The notes: generated by a model not told the origin, from the sequence alone. 64,000 nucleotides of DNA from Dastarcus helophoroides (GCA_028583605.1 CM053332.1:20602797-20666796), one strand, 5' to 3'; positions 1-12,143 are shown, counted from the first letter of the stretch. Numbers and translations: made by a program.

Positions 1-3000
1 TGTCTATTTAGGTCAAATTTGAGATGCTGTTACCGAATTTGGCTTTTATATTGGTCTTCGATTATTCGTTTTAACGATAGAAGTTGCCAAAGTGTATAAA
101 TTTTGACCTTCGCATTTTCCCATGTCTCTCCCGACCGTAGCTGTCAAGATTTAAATAAAATAAATGTAAGATGTGTCTACTTAGGTCAAATTTGAGATAT
201 GCTACCAAATTTGGCTTTTGAATTGGCCTTCAATCATTCGCTTTAACGATAGAAGTCCCCAAAGTGTATACATTTGCATCTTCACATGTTTTCATGTCTC
301 TCCCGACCGTAGCTGTCAAGATTTAAATGAAATAAATGCTAAATGTATATGTTTTAGTCAATTTTGAGATGCTAAAACCGAATTTGGCTTTTATATTGGC
401 CTTCGATTATTCATTTTAACGATAGAAGTCCCCAAAGTGTCTAAATTTGGATCTTCGCATTTTCCCATGTCTGTCTCGACCGTAGCTGTCAATTTAAATG
501 ATATAAATCTAAAATGTCACTATTTTAGTCAATTTTGAAATGCTGCTAGCAAATTGGGCTTTTGAATTGGTCTTCGATTATTCGTTTTAGCGACAGAAGT
601 CCCCAAAGTGTATAAATTTGGATCTACGCATTTTTCCAAGTCTCTCCCGACCGTAGCTGTCAAGATTTAAATGAAGTAAATGTTAAATGTGTCTATTTTA
701 GTCAATTTTAAGATGCTACTACCGAAGTTGGCTTTTATTTTGGCCTTCTATTATTTGTTTTAACGATAGAAGTCCCCAAAGTGTATAAATTTGAATTTTT
801 GCATTTTTCCATGTCTCTCCCGACCGTAGCTGTCAAGATTTGAAAAAAATAAAATGTGTTTATTTTAGTCAATTTTGAGATGCTGCTACCAAATTTGGCT
901 TTTTAATTGGCCTTCGATTATTCGTTTTAACGATAGAACTCCCCAAAGTGTATAAATTTGGATCTTCACATTTTTCCATGTCTCTCCCGACCGCAGCCGT
1001 CAAGATTTAAATGAAATAGATTTAAAATGTTTCCAGTTTAGTCAGTGTTGAGATGCTGCTACCGAATTGGGCTTTTATATTGGCCTTCGATTATTCGTTT
1101 TAACGATAGAAGTCCCCAAAGTGTATAAATTTGGATCTTCGCATGTTTTCATGTCTCTCCCGACCGTAGCTGTCAAGGTTCAAATGAAATAAATGCTAAA
1201 TGTGTCTGTTTCAGTTAATTTTGAGATGCTGCTACCAAATTTGGCTTTTGAATTGGCCTTCGATTATTCGTTTTAACGATAGAAGTCCCCAAAGTGTGTA
1301 AATTTGGATCTTCACATTTTTCCGTGTCTCTCCCGACCGTAGCTGTCAAGATTTAAATGAAATTAATGTAAAATGTGTCTGTTTTAGTCAATTTTGAGAT
1401 GCTGCTACCGAATTTGGCTTTTGAATTGGCCTTCGATTATTCGTTTTAACGATAGAAGGCCCCAAAGTGTTTAAATTTGGAACTTTGCATTTTTTCCATG
1501 TCTCTCCCGACCGAAGCTGTCAAGATTTAAATGAAATAAATGCTAAATATGTCTACTGTAGTCAATTTAGAGATGCTGCTACCGAATTTGGCTTTTGAAT
1601 TGGCCTTTGATTATTCGTTTTAACGATAGAAGTTCCCAAAGTGTATAAACTTGGATCTTCGCTTTTTCCCATGTCTTTTCCGACCGCAACTGTCAAGATT
1701 TAAATGAAATAAATATAAGATGTGCCTATTGTAGTTAATTTAGAGATGCTGCAACAGAATTTGGCTTTTGAATTGGCCTTCGATTATTCGTTTTAACGAT
1801 AAAAGACCCCAAAGTGTATAAATTTGGATCTTTGCATTTTCCCATGTCTCTTCCGACCGTAGCTGTCAAGTTTTAAATATTATAAATGTAAAATGTGTCT
1901 ATTTTAGCCAATTTTTGAGATGCTGCTACCGAATTGGGCTTTTGAATTGGCCTTCGATTATTCGTTTTTACGATAGAATTCCCCAAAATGTATAAATTTG
2001 CATCTTTGCAATTTCTTCATGTCTCTTCCGACCGTAGCTGTCAAGATTTAAATGAAATAAATGAAAAATGTATTTATTTTAGTCAATTTTGAGATGCTGC
2101 TACCGACTTTGGTTTTTATATTGGCATCAAATTATTCGTTTTAACGATAGAACTTGCCAAAGTGTATAAATTTTGACCTTCGCATTTTCCCATGTCTCTC
2201 CCGACCGTAACTATCAAGATTTAAATGAAATAAATGTAAGATGTGTCTATTTAGGTCAAATTTGAGATGCTGCTACCGAATTTGGCTTTTATATTGGCCT
2301 TCGATTATTCGTTTTAACGATAGAAGTCCCTAAATTGTATAAATTTGGATTTTTGCATTTTTTCCATGTCTCTCCCGATCGTAGCTGTCAAGATTTAAAT
2401 GAAATAAATGAAAAATGTGCCTATTTTAGTCGATTTTAAGATGCTGCTACCGAATTTGGCTTTTATATTGGCCTTCGATTATTCGTTTTAACGATAGAAG
2501 TTTCCAAAGTGTATAAATTTTAACCCTCGCATTTTCCCATGTCTCTCCCGACCGTAGCTATCAAGATTTAAATGAAATGAATGTAAGATGTGTCTAATTA
2601 GGTGAAATTTGAGATGCTGCTACCGAATTTGGCATTTGAATTGGCCTCCGATTATTCGTTTTAAGGATAGAAGGCCCCAAAGTGTATAAATTTGGATCTT
2701 TGCATTTTTTCCATGTCTCTCCCGACCGTAGCTGTCAAGATTTAAATGAAATAAATGAAAAATGTGCCTATTTTAGTCGATTTTGAGATGCTGCTACCGA
2801 ATTTGGCTTTTATATTGGCCTTCGATTATTCGTTTTAACGATAGAAGTTCCCAAAGTGTATAAATTTTGACCTTCGCATTTTCCCATGTCTCTCGACCGT
2901 AGCTGTCAAGATTGAAATGAAATAAATGTAAGATGTGTCTACTTATGTCAAATTTGAGATGCTGCTATTGAATTTGGCTTTTGAATTGGCCTTCAGTTAT

Positions 3001-3345
3001 TCGTTTTAACGATAGAAGTCCCCAAAGTGTATAAATTTGGATCTTTGCATTTTTTCCATGTCTCTCCCGACCGTAGCTGTCAAGATTTAAATGAAATAAA
3101 TGAAAAATGTGTCTATTTTAGTCAATTTTGAGATGGTGCTACCGAATTTGGCTTTTATATTGGCTTTCGATTATTCGTTTTAACGATAGAAGTCCCCAAA
3201 GTTTATAAATTTTGACCTTCGCATTTTCCCATGTCTCTCCCGACCGTAACTATCAAGATTTAAATGAAATAAATGTAAGATGTGTCTATTTAGGTCAAAT
3301 TTGAGGTGCTGCTACCGAATTTGGTTTTTGAATTGGCCTTCCATC
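1..3345. repeat. 173-bp satellite array, about 19 monomers
   Basis: A tandem array with a period of about 172-173 bp runs off the left edge of the window. The landmark CCGACCGTAGCTGTCAAG recurs near 131, 304, 477, 649, 820, 988 (variant), 1161, 1334, 1508, 1680, 1853, 2028, 2201, 2375, 2548, 2725, 2895, 3066 and 3239. A second landmark, ATTCGTTTTAACGATAGAAG, recurs once per monomer. Copies differ by scattered substitutions and small indels, and short ORFs are not conserved between copies, so this is non-coding satellite DNA. The last monomer breaks off at about 3345. Confidence 0.95.
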
Positions 3346-5028
3346 AGTGGCGGCTGGCGTATAGGCCCTGTGGAACTGCTTTTTCTTTGTGTTCCTCTAA
3401 TTTGCTTCAAAAAGTCAAGTTTTTTCACGACACTTTGACAATTTAAAGTTCATTTTATTTTGTAGTTTTGACAAAAAATGTTTGGAAAAAACCCTGAACG
3501 CTCTATAAAAATTTCAACATTTTGGAAAAAACAAAAAATTTCAACTATTTTGTAAAGATATTTAATTTTTTTTTTAAATTTCGATTATTTCTCTAAGAAA
3601 TTTTTCTTCTTTTTCCCTGTGCAGTTTTTCTTTAAACATTTTATACAAAGAATTTTTTTTGAAATTTCGACCTTTCCCGGAAAATTTGTCTTTAAAATAT
3701 TTTTTCTTGTAGAAATTTTAATTTTTCTCTAATTTGTTTTGGAAATTTAAAAGGTTTTTAACGAAATTTTAATATTTTTAGGTTCATTTTATTTTTTAGC
3801 TTTGATAAGAATTTCAAGAAAAAATAAACCTTGTAAATTTGAACCATTTTTACAATTTGATATTTCTCTAAAAAAATACTACTACTGTAAGATCAAAAAA
3901 AATTCTGAATTCGAATTTCCAATTTTTCCAGAAATGTTATATTTATTCTTGAAATTGTCAAGTGTGAAATTAAAATTCAAATTTCGATAAAAAAAAAAGA
4001 TCGAAATTTAAAGATGATACTCAAAATTTCAAGAGAAAGCAGATCATATTTCTAAAATAAATTGAAATTTCTTATTAGTAAACAATATTTTAAAAAAATA
4101 ACATTTTTGGTATTAAAGAAAAAAATTTTTTTTAAATAAATTAATTGTCGAAATATTCTTATAATTTTGACTTTTTAAGTAGCAATTATTGAAATTTTTC
4201 AGAAAAGAGGCAATATTCCTAGAAGAGTCTCAAAATTTCGAAATTAAAATTGATAAAAATGTCAAAATTTGTCAAAATCATTAACAATTTACTGTTCTAA
4301 ATTAATTCTCTTTTAGTAATTTTAAAGTTCCAGAGAGATTTCAAAAATCAAATATTCCAGTTGAAAGCCATTTTTTTGTGATTAAAATTCAAATTTTGGC
4401 AATTTATTTGTACATAAAATGTATTTTTTTTGGAAATTTGTTTTAAAGCACAATTTAAAAAATAGAAATTTTTGTTATTAATTTTTTTTTTAGTTCGAGT
4501 GTTATTTCGAAATTTTTCTCAAAAATGTAAATTTAAAAAGAAAAACATTACCACTTTTAAGAAATAAAGCTAAAGTTATCAGAAAAGTCGCACTTTAAAG
4601 AAAAGTGAAATGTTAAAAAATGTTGAAATTTTCATAGTCAAATTTTCAAAAGAAAATAAGGATTTCGAAAAAATTTCCATTTTTAAAACGATCGGCATTT
4701 TTAATAAATTTGGGAATATGAATAAAAGACAAATTTTTGGAAAAATATCGATATTTAAAATAAATTGCAGAGTTTTTAATTAAATTTTCAATTAAGCGGA
4801 ATTTTTTGAATATTGGAGAAAACTCAAAATTCGTAATTATCAACAGCTGAAATGTTGAAAAAAGTAAAATTTTGAAAAATGTTTGAGAAAATGTATAAAT
4901 AAAAAAAAACTTCGAACTTTCGAAAAAAAGTCAAGTTTTCAAAACGAGTCGAAATTTTGAAAAAATGTCGAAGTTTCGAAATGGAGTCAAAATTTTACGA
5001 AATATTAGCCGAAAATTTCAATAAAAGG
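3346..5028. mobile_element. AT-rich insertion splitting the satellite; one hAT-like end
   Basis: The satellite is interrupted here and resumes at 5029. The left junction carries CAGTGGCGGCTGG (3350-3362), the same terminus as the element at 17296. The rest is very AT-rich, with scattered AAATTTCGA and CAAAATTTTG motifs and no credible coding frame. No matching terminus was seen at the right border and no target duplication could be assigned. It may be a truncated or internally rearranged non-autonomous hAT-type element; the assignment is weak. Confidence 0.45.
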
Positions 5029-5190
5029 TCAATTTTGAGATGCTGCTACCGAATTAGGCCGTTGAATTGGCCTTCGATTATTCGTTTTAACGATAGAAGT
5101 CCCCAAAGTGTATCTATTTGGATCTTCGCATAGTTCCATGCGTCTGCCGACCGTAGCTGTCAAGATTTAAATGAAATAGATATAAAATGT
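5029..5190. repeat. isolated single satellite monomer
   Basis: One nearly complete monomer of the array at 1-3345, with both landmarks (TTTTAACGATAGAAGTCCCC and CCGACCGTAGCTGTCAAG). It is the far-side remnant of the array beyond the insertion at 3346-5028. Confidence 0.9.
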
Positions 5191-5193
5191 TTC

Positions 5194-5658
5194 TTATTTA
5201 CTATAGAGATCGTTTGGAGACACATAAAATGAACAAATGAATATTACTTCGTTTTTGGAGCAGATTTTCAGCCAAATCACATCATTATCAGCAGATTCCA
5301 GTGCTTCTTCTCGTTGACAGGACAGGTCGCTTCGCGTAAAAGCACAAATTCCCCTCTTGTGTCGAAGTTTTGTGTGCAAGTCGTAGTTAGGGTAAAGCAA
5401 ATGGGCTGTGTTGATGGATGGGGAGACTTGGGTTCCTATCAGAGACAGCACATGTGGTCTTTCATTATGAAGGTGTTGATGAACCGAGTTGAGATTTGAG
5501 TTTAGACTCAGAATGTTACAGAATTGAATTTTAAATGAATTGTTTGAAAGAAACTTGGCTTGTGGTACATGGTAAAATTTTCCGTCGAATTTGGATTCCC
5601 TCGTACACCCCCCACCCGGAAAATATTGTAACTTCCAATCTATTCGACAGAAACTCAT
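5194..5658 (-). pseudogene. non-LTR retrotransposon endonuclease fragment
   Basis: A 154-codon frame reading from ATG at 5658. Its middle and end resemble the apurinic-type endonuclease (EEP) domain that opens ORF2 of jockey/CR1-like non-LTR retrotransposons: a stretch about what is said or written (HLHNERPHVLSL), then PSINTAHLLYPNY, HKRGICAFTRSDL, and DNDVIWLKI followed by FYVSPND. The position where such domains carry the Mg-binding Glu (usually in an ET motif) reads SLIGTQ, so the Glu is Gly. Only this N-terminal piece remains, with no reverse transcriptase nearby, so it is a dead fragment. Family placement is by motif recognition, not by search. Confidence 0.7.
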
Positions 5659-6659
5659 TCAAAAGAAAACCAAAAGAAATTGGTTACTCCTAACTGTTTA
5701 AATTTTTTTCCGGTTTTTTCTTTTCGCGTTAGTTTTAGAATGAAATGGTAAAACATGATCTTGAAAAAAAATTAACCCTTTATTTGAGTTTTAAGCTGAC
5801 AACTTTTTTACAAAATTTTAAATTTTTATTTAAAATTTCCACCTTTTTGTTAAAGCAACACTTAACAAAGCATAAAATCTAGATCGTTTTAATTAATTTT
5901 GAAACAATTATAGTTTTTCTTTTAAATTTCGAATGTCAAGTGTTCAAAAAGGATTCGATGTTAACGATATATGGTTAACATCGATGATTGATTTTATCAT
6001 CGATGTCACAACATCGATGTTTAGCTAATCGATGCGCATCTCTAATATAAATATTGTTGATTGAATACATTATTTAATCAACGCAAATATATAAAATTTT
6101 TAAATGGCATTTATTTATCAAATAATTCAATCGGACCACAAAACGTAAACTGATTTTGAGAATTTGAGGACAAACCATAGAACTAAAATCTTAATATTAA
6201 TATGAACTGTATTGCTTTTTTTTCAGTTTTTTTAGGAGTGATTCTTTAATATTTACGTTAATCTCTACTTAAAATCATTAAATTGGTAATAATGATAATA
6301 AAAATAATGTAGAAAACATTATCTGATGATTATTCCTGCTGAAGAAGACTTAAGTAATATATTAATCATCAAAATATTTAAGCGTGAAGCCAGCTTTATT
6401 TCTGGTCATTTATTTTTAGTAACTTATATGTGGCAGCCATGGGGGTGAAAGAAATAGGAGTGGGGGCGAAACAGCCGAATTGTCATGCCATCCACTTATG
6501 TCAAATTGCCTGCCGGCAATTTTTGTTTGTAAAATGGTAGCTACGCAGTATCAAAATGAGAAAGGTTATTATAATTCATTAATGTGCAAGTGAAATACAT
6601 ATAGATTAGGTTGGAAGTCTGTCGTTTAAGATCTGTTTTCTGTCGTCTGTCAGTTGAAC
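5659..6659. other. intergenic, with an ATCGATG-rich element end
   Basis: No gene is visible. 5943-6040 is crowded with CATCGATG motifs in both orientations and ends in GCGCATCTCTA, resembling the hAT-like termini near 33323 and 38051. 6200-6420 holds a diverged interspersed repeat also present at 19.38-19.57 kb (shared AATAAAAATAATGT and AAGCGTGAAG motifs). The remainder is unrecognised AT-rich sequence. Confidence 0.5.
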
Positions 6660-8528
6660 GATTTAACGAAGGAAATTATGACCTTATATGGTTATGGCGT
6701 GTGTTATTGATGTAAACAATAATTTTGCGGTAAGTAATCCTCTTCATTATTAACAAATTGCTTCCCCTACTTATTCAGATGAAATTCATGTACGTACTAT
6801 TAGTTTTTCAATAAATACAGTTTGATAGATAACTTTAAAAAGTCTAATGGTAAGATTTGTAGTTATGCCCTTTTGGTATGATTCTAATTTATGTTTAACC
6901 AAATTTATTAATAAAAACATTAAACTTGTTTGTAAATTGGTTCATAAAAAAGTTTAAGTAAAATACAGCATTTATTTAAGCTGCCCATTAAGTGTTAATT
7001 TTCTTGTGTCGAAATTTCTAATTGTGTTTTATTCCCTTTATTATTTATCGTTTTATTTATTTATTTTTCATGATTTGCTCCTGGGACTTTTGCGGTACAC
7101 AAGAAAGAATTAGTTCTAGTGGTCATTAGTTCATGAGAAGCTTTGTTACATTTGTTACATACTTACTGTGCATAGCATGTTGTAATTCATATTTTAATAT
7201 TCCGTTTATTATTTAAGTTGTATTTTAATACATATTGTTAAATTTCTTACAATGTTTTTTATCTTAAACCAATAAAACATCTGTCTATTATATATTTCGT
7301 ATTATTCATTTTCCGTTTAGCATATTAACCATTAGGTACAATATTAATGAATTTTCCACGTTTGCTAAAAAAATTTACGTCTTATTTTTGCATTTTCATT
7401 TGTAATTAAACAATAAGTTGTGACATTTTCATTGTGCAAAAATAAAACGTCAAATTTTTTTAGTTACAATGGAAAATGCAGTAATTTCACTCAAAATTTG
7501 AATTTGAAAATGGCGCGTATTGCCATCCACTTCTGTCACTTCGTTGCTCTCTCTTTAAATGTAACCTATCCTTCTTAATATATATGTTTTGTGATTTAAC
7601 GAATGAAATTATGACCATATATGGTTATGGCGTGTGTTATTGATGTAAACAACAATTTTGCGGTAAGTAATCCTCTTCATTATTAACAAATTGCTTCCCC
7701 TACTTATTCAGATGAAATTCATGTGTGTACTATTAATTTTTCAATAAATACAGTTTGATAGATAACTTTAAAAAGTCTAATGGTAAGTTTTGTAGTTATG
7801 CCCTTACGGTATGATTCTAATTTATGTTTAACCAAATTTATTAATAAAAACATTAAATTTGTTTGTAAATTGGTTCATAAAAAAGTTTAAGTAAAATACA
7901 GCATTTATTTAAGCTGCCCATTAAGTGTTAATTATCTTGTGTCGAAATTTCTAATTGTGTTTTATTCCCTTTGTTATTTATTGATTTATTTATTTTTCAT
8001 GATTTACTCCTGGGACTTTTACGGTACACAAGAAAGAATTAGTTTTAGTTGTCATTAGTTCATGAGAAGCTTTGTTACATTTGTTACATACTTACTGTGC
8101 ATAGCATGTTGTAATTCATATTTTAATATTCCGTTTATTATGTAAGTTGTATTTTAATACTTATTGTTAAATTTTTTACAATGTTTTTTCTCTTAAACCA
8201 ATAAAACATCTGTCTATTATATATATATTTCGTATTATTCATTTTCCGTTTAGCATATTAACCATTAAGTACATTATTAATGAATTTTCCATGTTTACTA
8301 AAAAAATTTACGTTTTATTTTTGCATTTTCATCTGTAATTAAACAATACGTTGTGACATTTTCATTGTGCAAAAATAAAACGTCAAATTTTTTTAGTTAC
8401 AATGGAAAATGCAGTAATTTCATTCAAAATTTGAATTTGAAAATGGCGCGTATTGCCATCCACTTCTGTCACTTCGTTGCTCTCGCTTTAAATGTAACCT
8501 GTCCTTCTTAATATATATATGTTTTGTG
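6660..8528. repeat. tandem duplication, two copies of about 935 bp
   Basis: Copy 1 is 6660-7592 and copy 2 is 7593-8528. Both start at GATTTAACGAA/T and run to TATATGTTTTGTG with only a few percent mismatches; copy 2 has small differences such as an extra TA repeat. There is no conserved long ORF. The low divergence compared with surrounding repeats suggests a recent duplication or a dimeric element. Confidence 0.93.
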
Positions 8529-9250
8529 GTGGCAGCACTGTGACATTTCATAATAGTGTTCTATGTTTTTAAACGCTTGTTTTTGTTTTTAAACCTAACC
8601 TAAAAGATCACTAAATGTGTTGTCTTTGTTGATTTGTTGTCGGTTATTTTAAGAGTAATTCTGTTATATTTGAGGTCAATTTCTGCTGATAATTATTGAA
8701 TTGTAAAGGGGCCCATTCACGTTGGAATTGTTTTAGAGACCGTCGATCGAATTGTGACGACATTTGTATTTTATTCTAGCATACACAAACTAGTAGTGGA
8801 AGAAATTTGAATTAATTTTCTGACGACGGGCGTAGAATAACACTGCCCGAAACGTTAAAACTTTATAAAATAATCTTTAGTTTTTACTCCTTTTAAATTT
8901 TAAGATAGTTTTAGGTGTTTTTACTGGTTTTACACTGGTTGAGTCACAGACAATGATTGGCAAACCAAGATCCAATGCAATCGCTGCTTGGGGCAATCTA
9001 TAATAGATAACCGAAGGTTACTGAAATTTAGAATTGTGAAGGAAGTAACTGGCGAAGAAAAAGCTAATAGACCAAAAAGCCAATAAAACACGAATAGACA
9101 GTTTTATTGACACACATGTGTTGCTATTCAGTCACACGGACGCTGCTGCAAAGTATGTGCAATCCTTATGGTCGTTTCGATTGTGTGGTAAGGTTCAATG
9201 AAATATTCAACGGACCACCACCATGTCCTTGGTCGTATGGTCTGATGTGC
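8529..9250. other. repeat-derived intergenic sequence
   Basis: 8529-8700 is diverged from the repeat seen at 19.27-19.45 kb (AACCTAACCTAAA). Around 8825-8865 is a GACGGGCG...CTGCCCGAAACGTT motif of the kind seen at ends of dispersed retroelements. 9040-9095 matches part of the foldback family at 38.2-39.0 kb (AGTAACTGGCGAAGAAAAAG). No coding sequence is supported. Confidence 0.5.
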
Positions 9251-9352
9251 GACCAACACATTCAAAATCGAACTTAATGGCATACGACCAACGTATTCAC
9301 GATCGAACTAATGGCATACGACCAACTATTCACGATTGAACTTATGGCATAC
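9251..9352. repeat. 33-35-bp tandem repeat, three units
   Basis: Three consecutive units start with GACCAAC at 9251, 9286 and 9320 and end in GGCATAC. Unit lengths are 35, 34 and 33 bp, so each later copy has lost about one base. Confidence 0.85.
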
Positions 9353-9449
9353 AACCAAAATCAGTGAGGCTGCGTTGCAGTATGCTTGTAGTCAAATGAG
9401 ACAATCTTAACATCAAGAAAAGGACGTCTGTTTCAAGCTATATTATTAT

Positions 9450-9612
9450 GTTTTTTTTTTTTTTTTTTCAATTTAACATTTCTTCGGCCCAGTTTGGAAA
9501 TATTTAAATTTTTATGGTTTGTTGACAATTTTCTAAACTGTTTTTGAAATGCGACTACGTGATATTTAAATTTATTGAAAACGTCAATAAGGGTCTACCA
9601 TGAAGAATAAAC
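9450..9612 (-). mobile_element. SINE-like retroposon with poly(A) and 12-bp TSD
   Basis: On the minus strand the element begins near TTCTTCATGGTAGACCC, contains CCAAACTGGGCCGAAGAAAT and ends in a run of A (plus-strand T run 9451-9468). It is flanked by the perfect 12-bp direct repeat CTATATTATTAT at 9438-9449 and 9613-9624. Short length, poly(A) tail and target duplication of this size are hallmarks of LINE-mobilised retroposition. Related copies occur at 31.2, 31.8 and 48.5 kb. Confidence 0.8.
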
Positions 9613-9624
9613 CTATATTATTAT

Positions 9625-11655
9625 ATTAAAAAATCATAAACGGTAAAAAAAATGCGCTAGAGTCATTAGAACAAAGGCTTAACTGAAATCGTTAACAACA
9701 TTTTTGTTTGCAAGTGTTCCCGATATTTCTATTACTAGAAATTTCAACTTTGTTCGAAAATCAAACTTGACAATTAAGTAAAAAAAATGTTGAAATTGAA
9801 AATTTCGAGAAAAAAGCTATTTTGACAAAATACCCAAAATTGGAGAAGGTTAATGTGAATTGTGTTTAATAAATTATATTTTTTCCAAAATATGTTCAAA
9901 TATTAAATTTTATTTTTTCAGTTTATACGCAATCTTTCGACTTTGTTGCTGCTTTGAATTTATAAAGCCAAAATGTTCTGGTCAAAGTAAAAATTTCGAG
10001 GAAAGGACCAAATTTTCGAGAAGAAAATCGAAATTTTGTAACTAAAATCTAGAGGAGACTAGAAAATTCAAAAACTTCTGAAAAATTGACAACTCCATAA
10101 AAATTCGAAAATTTTTATGTCATGAGATGAGAGATTTTAAATTTGTAAAAATTTCTCCTAGAAATAGAATCATTTTCAAAAAATTACTTTTACAAGTGTC
10201 TAGTTTTTTGAAATTTTAAATTTCATCACTTTACTTGAAATCAAAATTTGTAGAAACACTCTTTACAGAACAAATAAATAAAAATTGAGGAAAAATCGAT
10301 TTTTTTATTTTTTGAAATACTGGGAAAAATGCAATTTTGAGAAAAAATCCAAAAGTAAACAACATTTTCTGAAACTTGAGGAGTTCAATGTTTGTTTAAA
10401 TTTGAAGAAGTTGAAGGCTGGACATTTTTAATTTTCTTCTTATAATTTTAACTTAAGGCATCGATATTCTATTGTTGATATTCTGTTATTTGTTCATAAA
10501 TCATTAAAATTATGTTTGTTTACAAATCCTTTTTTTTAATGTACATCAGTGTTATTTTAAATGTATATCAGTGTTATTTTAGGCTGTACAATTTTTTCTC
10601 CCAGACTCCGTCCTCCTAACTACGGTCCTATGATACGGATAAAATCTTCTGCTGGTACGAGATTATTTAAATAAAACAGATGGGAAGTAAGGTGGAGGTT
10701 AAGCAAAACAAAACTAACAACTATTGTGCTGTATACATACACATAGTCACATTACACTAATCTAATTCAGATAGATTCAGTACATTAATTATATTTCAAT
10801 ATACGTCAACATCTCTTACAATTAATTTGACAAAATATAGATATAGATGACAATAGAGCGTAGAACATTTGTAATTATACCTCTTTATGTTGTTTATTAG
10901 ACGAACCAACGCGAAAGAATATTTTCGTAAAGAAATGGGAAAACAATACAACGCAATATTCTTTAGGTTGATTTCGCAATCGATAAATAAAATATATCCT
11001 CAGTCTGAGTTCATTTTGTAAGCGTCAGCTTTTGATAAAAGCCACAGTACCAACAATTTTGGGAGGCTGGAAGCCAAAATTGTTCGTATGTTTCACATGT
11101 TGATAAAATTTTATTATAAAAATAATTTGTTTGCGTTCCATTTGAAACCAATTTCTATTATTTTAAATAAACTATTTTGAAAGTTAACAAGACACTAAAA
11201 TTTTTAGAATGTAAACGTAAACAAAGCCTATATCGATACATTTATACATAAAATATAGATTCTAAATACGCTTTAAAATATTACATAACATCAACATTAG
11301 AGCTATGAGTGTGGGAAAAATATATCTATTAAACTGTTAATTTTGGAAAACTCACCGGATATGTTTGATGTGATCAATAAAATATAAGAAAAAGCAACAA
11401 AAATTTCAATAAGACACGCACAATAGGGCTGGAATATTGAGCGCTTCTTTTTTACTTTTTTCATGTTTTGTACCATCGAGTAACCCGGAACCCACAATTA
11501 GGCCCAATATTTTCAAGTTGGCATGATCCCGGGATTACTCAATGCTCCTTGTACCATTGCTTGGTCTTGGACATTATTCACTTAAAGTTGCATGAAGAAT
11601 AAATTGACCAATCTCTTACTTATCCAAGCCCAAGCAACAACTAAGTTCGTGAGAG
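9625..11655. other. 3' flank of IA-2, AT-rich, no gene seen
   Basis: This is downstream of the IA-2 stop codon on the minus strand, so its right part should hold the 3' UTR. A minus-strand AATAAA lies at 11110-11115, about 540 bases past the stop; it is only a candidate poly(A) signal. The remainder is unrecognised AT-rich sequence; 10540-10580 has a short duplication of CAGTGTTATTTTA. The short open frames here look like chance. Confidence 0.45.
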
Positions 11656-12143
11656 TTATTTTTCCTTTTCCGGCTGTTGTGTAGGTTGAGGAGGAAGGGC
11701 CTTCAATATAGCATGGACTTCTTCCGCTACGGCCGTCAACACAAACTCAAATTGTTGCTTAGTGGCCACCATTTTCGGTCTCTGATCTCTGAGGTGTTCC
11801 AAGGTGGCCGCAATGTCGATCTCCTTGGCGCCTTTAGCCATTCTACTCAGCACCATGTCTATGAGACAATAGGTGCCGGTTCTTCCAGCTCCGTCGCTGC
11901 AATGGACCACGATCGGGCAGGATCTGCCTCTGTAGGATTTATTGACTTTTCTTCTGAATTCCAAAAGAGCTTTAGTGGAAGCTGGGACTCCGGTTTCTGG
12001 CCACGAGAGGAAGTGGAATTGCGTGACTGTGCGGGTCTCACCGGTTCGAACGTTTTTCAAGTAGAAGGATCGGACTAAGTAATCGTCGCACCAGATGTGC
12101 TCGCTGACCAAGTGAACTTCGTAAATGTGATAGAGTTCGGATC
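11656..12143 (-). CDS. IA-2: IA-2 last exon: C-terminal half of pseudophosphatase domain
   Basis: The exon opens after TTGTAG with GA of a split Gly codon and ends at TAA (11656-11658). It reads [17 protein letters not shown], then the WPD-loop position as WPETG (canonical WPD.G), then the P-loop [13 protein letters not shown], where active enzymes have HCSAG. It then reads [16 protein letters not shown] and [14 protein letters not shown], the extreme C-terminus typical of IA-2. The Asp in place of Ala in the P-loop and the altered WPD Asp are the family's known inactivating changes; the insect residue in the WPD loop is Glu, whereas vertebrate IA-2 has Ala. An extra tail, PTQQPEKEK, follows the usual end. 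Vertebrate genes split this stretch among several exons; here it is one. Confidence 0.97.

Noticed and set aside
1..3345. CRISPR-like array
   Set aside because: The whole 173-bp unit repeats without unique spacers, and the context is eukaryotic.
11677..12078. 133-codon plus-strand frame
   Set aside because: Exact antisense shadow of the IA-2 phosphatase exon.
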